This document shows, one piece after another, positions 40,426 to 47,028 of a stretch of DNA of 48,162 nucleotides. The notes below the pieces were generated by a model. The model had not been told where the DNA came from. It did no database searches and worked only from the letters and a program-made list of their open reading frames with translations. Both the position numbers and the translations under genes were made by a program. Every line of letters begins with the position of its first letter. Within the stretch, counting starts at the first letter, position 1. Source of the stretch: a virus; IMG/VR virus record IMGVR_UViG_3300025881_000023, positions 1 to 48,162 of that record; one strand, 5' to 3'.

Positions 40426-41015
40426 TAGCATCCACATGCGCAAACCTCAGTACATAGAGTATTTGCTTTGTTATACATGTTTACTGCATGATCGTAGTTA
40501 CTTTCCTGTTCTGCAGCAAAAGTTGCGCCTTGCAACATTAGAAGTACTTTTTCTGCTCGTAGCAAGTCTTCTTTACACTTGTCACACTTGCAGTGACATT
40601 CTATTGCTGCATCAACAAGCTTAGCAATGCAGCAGTTTATTTTACAAGGAGCTACCGTGTACACTGTTTCCATCAGCGTAGTATCTGCCGCATTTTCATT
40701 CTTTACTCCGTCTGCATCTATATCATCGTTGAGGGTAGTAGCATCATGTAGCTCTACTGATATGACTCCTGTAAACTGAGTAGTTGATGTTGCGGTAAAT
40801 GTTAAAACTCCAGCCTCTGTTGTAGTGTCTAGGTCACTTCCTGATAGGTATATTTTAACTGTATTACTTTGGTCGTACACATATACCTTAAGAATAGTAT
40901 CAACACTTGAAATAGCACTCCCAAACATATCAATGTGCCCGTTCTCTATTCTCCCGGTTACAGTTTTACAATTTGTGGATACGTTTAAGATCCGTACGTC
41001 TTCTGCTGATGCCAT
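40425..41015 (-). CDS. Cys-rich C-terminus structural-block protein (196 residues)
   Basis: The first 120 residues are beta-rich (VRILNVSTNCKTVTG, LKVYVYDQSNTVKIYLSG, TTQFTGVISVELHD), like a small sandwich domain. The C-terminal 70 residues carry about ten Cys in a pattern CKINCC, CHCKCDKC, LC..VCACGC around a helix pair (LLRAEKVLLMLQGA; NMYNKANTLC), suggesting metal binding or disulfides. I chose ATG 41015 (MASAEDVRIL), which has an A/T-rich leader typical of Bacteroidota translation; an ATG at 41048 would lie inside the upstream terminator hairpin. The family is seen from memory in aquatic phages but is uncharacterised. Confidence 0.55.
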   Translation of the reverse strand: MASAEDVRILNVSTNCKTVTGRIENGHIDMFGSAISSVDTILKVYVYDQSNTVKIYLSGSDLDTTTEAGVLTFTATSTTQFTGVISVELHDATTLNDDIDADGVKNENAADTTLMETVYTVAPCKINCCIAKLVDAAIECHCKCDKCKEDLLRAEKVLLMLQGATFAAEQESNYDHAVNMYNKANTLCTEVCACGC

Positions 41016-41020
41016 GTGAT

Positions 41021-41062
41021 TAAAAATTAAAAAATAGGGACAGGCCAATTCCTGCCCCTATT
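41021..41062 (-). terminator. Intrinsic terminator after the 348-residue structural gene
   Basis: On the minus strand an 11-12 bp stem (41051-41062 pairing with 41033-41044, one A/C mismatch) with a CCAATT/AATTGG loop is followed by TTTTTTAATTTTTA. It begins 16 bases after the TAA stop at 41079. The hairpin plus U-tract is the clearest intrinsic terminator in the window and lies inside the late block, so downstream genes must rely on read-through or another promoter. Confidence 0.85.
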
Positions 41063-41078
41063 CTATTAAACAGTCTTA

Positions 41079-42125
41079 TTACCAACGGTACTCGATGTCG
41101 GTTCCAGCTGTGAATCCAAACAAGGTTCCGAATTCACTACTGGTGGTGCTTGGATCTGTTCCAGCATTTGTGCAGTAAATCACAGCTTGGTTCAAATCAC
41201 CAGCAGGTGCAATACCTGTAGATGATGGCCAGTTGTGTGCGTACTCAACAACAATCTTATCATACGCAGAACCATTTTGTCCATACGTAGTCTGATTTTG
41301 TGGGAAGTACATTCTGTTGAAGTTACCGTAACGGCTTCTGCAACGCATTTCATCACCAACTACCTGCCAGTCATTACCAACACCTGCATCGAACTTTGCA
41401 GTGCCGCTAGATGCAGCGGGCTCAGTAGAGTCAGTGTTGTTGTATGCGTACAAGTCAAAGATAAAGCCTGGGTGACGTGCAGTCAATGTTACTGTTCCAC
41501 TAGAGTTAGAAACATTCAACATAGCGTTTAATGTAGCGTTACCTTCAATGTTAGCTACTAAGTTAGCACCTGCAGCGTCAGCAGATGCTCCTTTTGCACC
41601 AATGTTCAACAACTGTCCTGCTCGGCTAACACTTATTGGAAAGCGGTAGCCTTCGTTAGAGAAGTCTGCAATTGCAGTGTTCTCATTACCGAAGTTCAAG
41701 TAGTCAGTTGGAATTGAACGCACAATGATTTTTACATTGCAGTCATCGTTAGCATCATCAGCAGCAAAAGTAACGGTGCCAGCATGCATCGTAGATCCAG
41801 TGTGGTTTTGGTACTTAATGCTCTTGATATTGCGAGTGTTGATCAATGGAGATGCAATGAAATGAGGAGCAGCTCTCTGTACGATTTGAATATCGTTTAC
41901 CAACCACAAAGGGTTGTTAATTGCAGTCAAACCAGTGGTGTCGTCGCCTGCTTCAGCATCAGTGTCAATATTTGCTTGAAACAATGCTGTAGCCAAGTAA
42001 CCTGCAGTTGCATCCAATTTCCATATACCTACATCATCGGCAGTATCGCCGGAAGTATTAAAAGTAGTACCGCTCAGGGCTGTTAGTGCGTCTGAAACGA
42101 ATACCTGTGAAAGATTAGTTCCCAT
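41079..42125 (-). CDS. Probably abundant structural protein of unknown type (348 residues)
   Basis: Not assigned to a family. Mixed beta-rich protein: NLSQVFVSDALTALSGTTF at the N-terminus, VNDIQIVQRAAPHFIASP and INTRNIKSIKYQNHTGSTMH in the middle, a Thr/Asn/Gly-rich region, and EFGTLFGFTAGTDIEYRW at the end. No Cys-rich or membrane region stands out. Clues to abundance: codon choice looks similar to that of the capsid gene, an A-rich leader precedes the ATG, and a strong intrinsic terminator follows. Position after the capsid and ring/adaptor-type genes suggests a head decoration, auxiliary capsid or tube protein. A second capsid-type subunit cannot be excluded. Confidence 0.55.
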   Translation of the reverse strand: MGTNLSQVFVSDALTALSGTTFNTSGDTADDVGIWKLDATAGYLATALFQANIDTDAEAGDDTTGLTAINNPLWLVNDIQIVQRAAPHFIASPLINTRNIKSIKYQNHTGSTMHAGTVTFAADDANDDCNVKIIVRSIPTDYLNFGNENTAIADFSNEGYRFPISVSRAGQLLNIGAKGASADAAGANLVANIEGNATLNAMLNVSNSSGTVTLTARHPGFIFDLYAYNNTDSTEPAASSGTAKFDAGVGNDWQVVGDEMRCRSRYGNFNRMYFPQNQTTYGQNGSAYDKIVVEYAHNWPSSTGIAPAGDLNQAVIYCTNAGTDPSTTSSEFGTLFGFTAGTDIEYRW

Positions 42126-42160
42126 CTTAATTTATTTTTTTTTGGGATTAAACATCATAT

Positions 42161-43498
42161 TTATTCACTCTCTAGGACTTCCCTAGATTGTGAGTTATAC
42201 CTCGGGTCCGAAATGGCCTCTAGTATGCTTTGTATTGCCAGTTCCACGATCTCTTGATGAGTGTGTTCTGGCAACTCACACCCTATGCCTAAACCTTTGT
42301 TCATAAACTTAGGGTGCCTAATATATTTAACATCAACAAATGTAGTGAAAAAAGTTTCGTCACTATGTACGTCAATAAAGTTTTCTTGTATTGTGTATTT
42401 AATCTTGTCGTAAGACGTCGTATTGAATGGATCAGAGAACATTGCATACAAGTCGTCATGTTGTGCAAACCACATTCGGTCTCTACTTCTTACTCCTGGG
42501 ACAGTAGCATCTTTATCATATGCTCTAAATTTTATTGACCTGTTGGTTTTTCCTGCATCGTCGATAGATTCTAGCTGCGAGGGTGTCCCACACGGAATAG
42601 TTTGAGTTACAGATGTTTGGTCTGTAGGATTGTACCAGACGGCGGTCATCGCGGGAGTAGAACTGTTAGTTGCAGTCTGGATTGCAGCGCTCTTAATTAG
42701 TATTTTTACTAAGTTAGAGTGCATAGTTGGGGTTCTCTCTGACCCTTGAAGCATAAACAGGTCAAATGATTCTTGTCCCGTATTTTCATCATCTTGTGAA
42801 CCAAGCCCCGCACTATTAGTTGTTACATTTTTTCTCCAATAAGGATCAGAGTCTACTACAACTACTTGTTCTAAAAAGTCAGAATCAAACCCAGACTGCT
42901 CACCACTACTATTACTTTCTTGTGCGGGAGGTGTTCCAGGAGCTTGTATAAAGTTGTACCAATTTGCAAGGTGCCTTCTTGTTAAGCCCTCTCCAATGAT
43001 TGTACCATCTGACTCTACAGATGCAATTAAAACTGCATCCCCAAACTTTAGCTGCCCAAGCTTATATCCTTCAGCTCCGGGAGGGGGAGTCATTCTGATA
43101 TCCCACTGCTTGTATTTAAAAGTTTGATCTTCATCAAATTTCCACTCAATAACATTGTTACAAGCCTGATAGTTATCAGCAACAGCATTAACTAAGAACA
43201 TATAGTCCATAGGAAGTGGTGCTCTATCAATTTTATAGCCAGTAAGAGATTCCCCAACATAGAAACATTTAGTTCTGCTGTCTACTACTAGTGCTCGCAG
43301 ATCATCAATTCTTTTTTGAGATTGTTCAAATCCTCTTCGGTATTTATTGCCCATAGGGCTATAGCGCTGCTTAATAAATCGATTCATTGAATTATTAAGC
43401 TCGTGATCAATCTCTTGTGGTAAGAGATTGTCAACCTGGAAAGATGCAATCTTTTGCACCCCCAGGTTGACAGCAATATGCATCTCTTCTATTGTCAT
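42161..43498 (-). CDS. Ring / adaptor-type structural protein (445 residues)
   Basis: The N-terminus NLGVQKIASFQVDNLLPQEI followed by LNNSMNRFIKQRY (about residues 12-46) and the C-terminus PEHTHQEIVELAIQSILEAI (about 408-427) match the start and end I associate with a conserved crAss-like structural protein placed after the capsid gene and thought to lie at the portal-tail joint. The middle is beta-rich (IDRAPLPMDYMFLVNAVADN; IKFRAYDKDATVPG). An insert near 195-215 is Ser/Gly/Asn-rich and probably a loop. The start overlaps the upstream stop as ATGA. Role inferred from pattern and position; other connector functions are possible. Confidence 0.6.
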   Translation of the reverse strand: MTIEEMHIAVNLGVQKIASFQVDNLLPQEIDHELNNSMNRFIKQRYSPMGNKYRRGFEQSQKRIDDLRALVVDSRTKCFYVGESLTGYKIDRAPLPMDYMFLVNAVADNYQACNNVIEWKFDEDQTFKYKQWDIRMTPPPGAEGYKLGQLKFGDAVLIASVESDGTIIGEGLTRRHLANWYNFIQAPGTPPAQESNSSGEQSGFDSDFLEQVVVVDSDPYWRKNVTTNSAGLGSQDDENTGQESFDLFMLQGSERTPTMHSNLVKILIKSAAIQTATNSSTPAMTAVWYNPTDQTSVTQTIPCGTPSQLESIDDAGKTNRSIKFRAYDKDATVPGVRSRDRMWFAQHDDLYAMFSDPFNTTSYDKIKYTIQENFIDVHSDETFFTTFVDVKYIRHPKFMNKGLGIGCELPEHTHQEIVELAIQSILEAISDPRYNSQSREVLESE

Positions 43499-44301
43499 TT
43501 AAGTTCTTTAAGTTGTGCTCGCATGGCGTTTACTTGCCCCGAGTTCTTTTTGTTGTTGAAATATACAATAGTATCGGTAATGTTCTCCCCAATAGTTTCA
43601 TCTCCGTAGATAATTTGATTACCAATGGCTCGAAGCACACCGAGTTCAAGCATTTGTTCAAGCTCAGCGCGTACATCAAGGTGTTTGTCTGTACTAAGTT
43701 TTAGGAACTGGCCAGCCTTTTCGTTTTTAAGGTTGTACAATTGGTTCTCAACTTCCATATCAGTAAGTTTCTCTGGTCGAGATCCTTTGGACAATACACG
43801 AAGCAATCTACGCATCTTATCAGGATCAGAGCTTATTTTGATAAACTCCTTATCTGCTTCTTTTCTAAGCTTTACTTGAACATTGAGTTTGAGTAAATCT
43901 TTTTGTGGGTCATAGACATAGAATTTTTTTGTTGCGTCTGATTTCATTTGAGCTTCAGACTCAGCTACTTGTCTATGCTTCATGCACCACTTATAAATAA
44001 TGTAATCCATCACGTTAGTAGGATTACCATCTTCGTCAGTACTGATATCAAGCTCCATTCCTTCAAATGGAATCTTTACAGTCATACTAGCCCAAAAGTC
44101 TTTTTCTTGTTTTGGCCAGTCTGCATGTCCGGGAGGGACGTCTAATATACCGGATAAAAGCTTATGAGCTTCTTCTCCTTCTACACCTCGTAGAGGTTGT
44201 CTTCCGACATAGATACTCCCAATACTAATTTTTGCGCCTGCACGTACTTCTTTGGGTAAGTGATTCAGGACTTCTTTTCTGCGTATGTATATTTTTCGCA
44301 T
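43495..44301 (-). CDS. Post-capsid conserved protein, function unknown (268 residues)
   Basis: Soluble, charged protein: RAGAKISIGSIYVGRQPLRG (about 20-39), EEAHKLLSGILDVPPGHADW (43-62), a FWASMTVKIPFEG strand pair, then helices with Lys/Glu/Leu (RRLLRVLSKGSRPEKL). No catalytic motif. The Y.GR.PLRG..GEE.H.LL..I pattern is one I recall from an uncharacterised protein following the capsid gene in Bacteroidota phages. It is the first gene after the hairpin and tandem repeat behind the capsid gene, so it may have its own expression signals. A head-completion or capsid-associated role is inferred from position. Confidence 0.5.
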   Translation of the reverse strand: MRKIYIRRKEVLNHLPKEVRAGAKISIGSIYVGRQPLRGVEGEEAHKLLSGILDVPPGHADWPKQEKDFWASMTVKIPFEGMELDISTDEDGNPTNVMDYIIYKWCMKHRQVAESEAQMKSDATKKFYVYDPQKDLLKLNVQVKLRKEADKEFIKISSDPDKMRRLLRVLSKGSRPEKLTDMEVENQLYNLKNEKAGQFLKLSTDKHLDVRAELEQMLELGVLRAIGNQIIYGDETIGENITDTIVYFNNKKNSGQVNAMRAQLKELK

Positions 44302-44306
44302 GGTTT

Positions 44307-44369
44307 GATTGTTCTTTTAAGTTTAGAAAGAATAACTAAGCTGTTCTTTTGTTAAGAAGAATAACTTAA
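44307..44369 (-). repeat. Imperfect tandem repeat of about 30 bases between capsid gene and next gene
   Basis: Two adjacent copies (44340-44369, then 44307-44339 in transcription direction) share TTATTCTT near the start and AAAAGAACA near the end on the minus strand. They lie just upstream of the 268-residue gene's ATG and could be protein-binding or promoter elements. No known consensus is matched. Confidence 0.45.
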
Positions 44370-44386
44370 TGGGTTTATTGGTAAGT

Positions 44387-44415
44387 GGGGGGACCAACCC
44401 GTTGGCAGTCCCCCC
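44387..44415 (-). promoter_or_regulatory. Strong hairpin behind the capsid gene (mRNA-stabilising or attenuating)
   Basis: GGGGGGAC (44387-44394) pairs with GTCCCCCC (44408-44415); an inner CAA/TTG extends it. It begins 20 bases past the capsid stop. No U-tract follows on the minus strand, so it looks more like a 3'-end stabiliser or partial pause than a full terminator. Confidence 0.55.
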
Positions 44416-44434
44416 TATGCAAACCAAACACAAA

Positions 44435-45856
44435 TTACGATGCCACACACTGCAGATCAAGCGAAGTATCAAAGCGGCGAAGCAAGATACCTGCTGTTTT
44501 CAACATGTGTACAGACGCACCGTCTATATCACTTGCGCGAGTGTCAGACTCAGCAAATCCCTTAGGGACAACTGAACCAGCAACAGCCCAACGCAACATT
44601 TCACGACCCTTCTTATTAATCATTTGGAGGTTGTTTTCTCCGTCATAAGATGACTGATCAACGAAGGTCATTCTGTAAGATTCCAATGGCAATCCAGTAT
44701 CTGGGTGCTTAGTAGAAGCTTGAGCAACTGGGCCATGGTCAAATAATGGAACTTTTACTACGTTCACTCTGTGGCCATCAACGTGGTCATAAGAATTGAA
44801 GTAACCGGTAATACCCAAGCTACGTCCACTTCCAGTGATGAACTTAGATTCAGTAGTTTGGAGATAAGAGTTATTGCTATCGCCGTAGTAATTTTTCAGT
44901 GCCTTATCAAACTCACGTGCTCCACCAATACCAGTGTACAAAGTAACCTGCTTATCAGTAGCGTCAGTCATGCCGTAGAACAAGTCACCAATAACGTCCT
45001 CAATCTTCTTTTGAGTCAAAGAAGAGTAAGTGTCTTTGTTGATAATCTGCTCGAACAAACCAGGACCAGAAATAACTGGCTGGCCGTTCTCGTCCAACAT
45101 TCTGTTTGAGCCGTCAGCGTCGTAAGTCTTTTGACCGTACCAGTAGTACATCTCACACTCTTCCTTAAACTTGAGCATGTGACGGTACTCTTCGTAGTCC
45201 ATCCACAACTTAGTGGTAGAACCCTCTTTAGTTGGGAGATTAAACTCAGCAACGTAGTCCTTAGCATTACCAGAGAAGTGGTAAGACTTACGTACGGTAC
45301 CAATCTTAGATCGAACCAACCCGGGTGCACTCCAGTTAGAAGCATTACCACGAGAGAAGTCAACTCCTACGTTAGCAAAAAGCATACCCCACAATGCGCC
45401 GTCGTCGAGATCAGTACTTGCAATTGCAGACACATCAGGAGATACAACTTTCAAGATGTACTCATAGCCCCCAGCTGCAGGCTTAGGCTGCTCCATGATT
45501 CGAGCCAATGCACCTGATTGAGAAACCAAAGTGTAAGGGAATACGAACCACTTGTCTGGGAAGGTTACTTTGAACATAGAACCTCCAGCACCTGTACCTG
45601 TAGATGCAACAACAGGCCGAACATTTACCTCGTGAGTCTTCACGCGGTACTCGTATTCAAAGCGGTCAATAGATTTAGTGTTACCAACACCTTCAGTCAA
45701 GAAGGACAATGGGAACTTTTTCTCCTCACGTCCTGCGAGGTGAGTAATAATTGGGGAGAGTTCTTCTGGTTTCTCCATAAGCGCATTAACCAACGAGTTA
45801 GTGTCGGTCATCTGCGAGTCATTGTAGTACGTCTTAAGTACTTGAGTTAAAGCCAT
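44435..45856 (-). CDS. Major capsid protein (HK97-fold type, crAss-like)
   Basis: A 473-residue protein of the size expected for crAss-like capsid proteins (roughly 450-510). Near the N-terminus NSLVNALMEKPEELSPII is followed by KKFPLSFLTEGVGN and FEYEYRVKTHEVNVRP, then PDKWFVFPYTLVSQSGALAR, a set I associate with these capsids. WMDYEEYRHMLKFKEECEMY would be the long helix and EFDKALKNYYGD part of the A domain. It lies directly after an acidic, Gln-rich scaffold-like gene, which strongly supports the assignment. No protease-type cleavage site was identified. The A-rich leader (CTAAAAATTAGAAAACT) suits strong expression in Bacteroidota, and a strong hairpin follows the gene. No other gene here fits a capsid protein as well. 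Confidence 0.8.
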   Translation of the reverse strand: MALTQVLKTYYNDSQMTDTNSLVNALMEKPEELSPIITHLAGREEKKFPLSFLTEGVGNTKSIDRFEYEYRVKTHEVNVRPVVASTGTGAGGSMFKVTFPDKWFVFPYTLVSQSGALARIMEQPKPAAGGYEYILKVVSPDVSAIASTDLDDGALWGMLFANVGVDFSRGNASNWSAPGLVRSKIGTVRKSYHFSGNAKDYVAEFNLPTKEGSTTKLWMDYEEYRHMLKFKEECEMYYWYGQKTYDADGSNRMLDENGQPVISGPGLFEQIINKDTYSSLTQKKIEDVIGDLFYGMTDATDKQVTLYTGIGGAREFDKALKNYYGDSNNSYLQTTESKFITGSGRSLGITGYFNSYDHVDGHRVNVVKVPLFDHGPVAQASTKHPDTGLPLESYRMTFVDQSSYDGENNLQMINKKGREMLRWAVAGSVVPKGFAESDTRASDIDGASVHMLKTAGILLRRFDTSLDLQCVAS

Positions 45857-45877
45857 AGTTTTCTAATTTTTAGTTGT

Positions 45878-46954
45878 TTATTGTAATATGCTACCTAAAT
45901 CTAATTGATCAAAATCGATCGTCTTAGAGCTACGTTGTTGTTTTCGGGCAGACTTGGACTTCTCTTCGTTTGAGATAATTCTTTGTCTCAAATTCTTAGC
46001 AGCTTGCGTCTTAGCCTTCTTTTCAATTACACCATTTAGGTCAAACCCACTATACAGCATATAATCTATAGCGAGTTTGATATCTGTTCCTGCTTCTTGG
46101 TAGTCAAGATCACGTTGTGTCTTTCCTCCCTCTCCTACAGGTGTAGATATGTACTCAAAAAAGTTTGATTTTTCTCTATCTGGGATACGGACCCCTGCAA
46201 ATTCGTTACCTGACTCTATTGTATCAGCAACCTCACTCCAGAACTGTTGTTGTTGTTCTTGTTGCTGCTGATACATCTGCTGTTGTTGTTCCATGAGCTG
46301 TTGCTGCTCTTCTTGCTGGAACTGAACAAGATGTTGTTTTGCCTTTTGCGCATTGCTAAAGAGTCGTCCAGAATCTTCATACGTGTCAATAGTGTCTTGT
46401 ATAAATTCTGCGTCATGACCCTTAGTCTGCAGGAACTGCGCAAGGACTGCTCGTTGCATGCTAACATCAGCTTCTTTAACTTCAATAGAGTTGTAATCTA
46501 CTTGCTGGCCCTGTCTTTGAAAGAACTCACGGGAATCACCTCCCGCTAGTACATAGTCTAGATGTTGTTGAATGTCGGGGAACTGCTCAAATAGACCGGC
46601 GAGTTGTTCCTCTGCAGCGTTTTGACTAATGTCTCTTACAAAGTTTGTAATACCTTCTAGGGAATCTTCGTAGTCATTTTCTAACTCAAAGCCCAAGGTC
46701 TTAGCTACTTCAAAAGCAACACTACTCGGTTCTTCAACTTCTTCAACGTCGTCTTCTTCGACTTCTTCTTTGGTTTCTTGTTCTTCAACCTCAGGTTCTT
46801 CGATCTCAACTTCGCTGTTAATTTTTTCTACCTCCTCAACTTCTTGAGGGGCTACTTCTTCAACGTCCTGGACGTCTCCGATTGTATCAACTCCTTCCCC
46901 CAGCACATCGTCTAGTGTTAGAGAGTCAATATTTAACTTGTTATTTGGTTGCAT
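45878..46954 (-). CDS. Scaffold-like protein upstream of the capsid gene (358 residues)
   Basis: The N-terminal third is very acidic (VEEVAPQEVEEVEKINSEVE and more Glu/Asp/Val to about residue 80). The middle is a Gln-rich coiled coil (about residues 210-240, runs such as QQQQMYQQQQEQQQQFW). The C-terminus is basic (KKAKTQAAKNLRQR, then KSARKQQRSSK, about 311-345) and ends in FDQLDLGSIL. Acid N-terminus, helical core and basic tail are the layout of phage scaffolding proteins, which bind the capsid protein through the basic end and leave the head before packaging. The place directly before the capsid gene (21-base gap) agrees. An unrelated Gln-rich virion protein is the alternative. Confidence 0.7.
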   Translation of the reverse strand: MQPNNKLNIDSLTLDDVLGEGVDTIGDVQDVEEVAPQEVEEVEKINSEVEIEEPEVEEQETKEEVEEDDVEEVEEPSSVAFEVAKTLGFELENDYEDSLEGITNFVRDISQNAAEEQLAGLFEQFPDIQQHLDYVLAGGDSREFFQRQGQQVDYNSIEVKEADVSMQRAVLAQFLQTKGHDAEFIQDTIDTYEDSGRLFSNAQKAKQHLVQFQQEEQQQLMEQQQQMYQQQQEQQQQFWSEVADTIESGNEFAGVRIPDREKSNFFEYISTPVGEGGKTQRDLDYQEAGTDIKLAIDYMLYSGFDLNGVIEKKAKTQAAKNLRQRIISNEEKSKSARKQQRSSKTIDFDQLDLGSILQ

Positions 46955-46989
46955 GTCTACAAATTTATTTAGTTAATTCTATAGTTTTA

Positions 46990-47008
46990 TGTAAAATTAT
47001 TTTTTACA
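46990..47008. other. AT-rich inverted repeat in the gap upstream of the scaffold gene
   Basis: TGTAAAA and TTTTACA form a 7-bp stem with a 5-base loop in the 74-base gap 46955-47028. It could be a weak terminator for the upstream gene or an operator/promoter element for the scaffold-capsid unit. The gap is very AT-rich. Confidence 0.35.
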
Positions 47009-47028
47009 ATACTCCTTATAATATATCA

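Noticed and set aside
41016-41048. Upstream ATG extension of the Cys-rich protein
   Set aside because: It would start inside the terminator hairpin; ATG 41015 has the better A/T-rich leader.
46240-46330. Run of CAG/CAA-like triplets
   Set aside because: It encodes the Gln-rich coiled coil of the scaffold-like protein; not a mobile or regulatory repeat.
46960-46967. TAAATTTG on the minus strand, similar to the Bacteroidota -7 element TAnnTTTG
   Set aside because: It lies about six bases before the scaffold ATG with no -33 TTTG at proper distance, so a promoter would give an almost leaderless message; chance in AT-rich DNA is likely.
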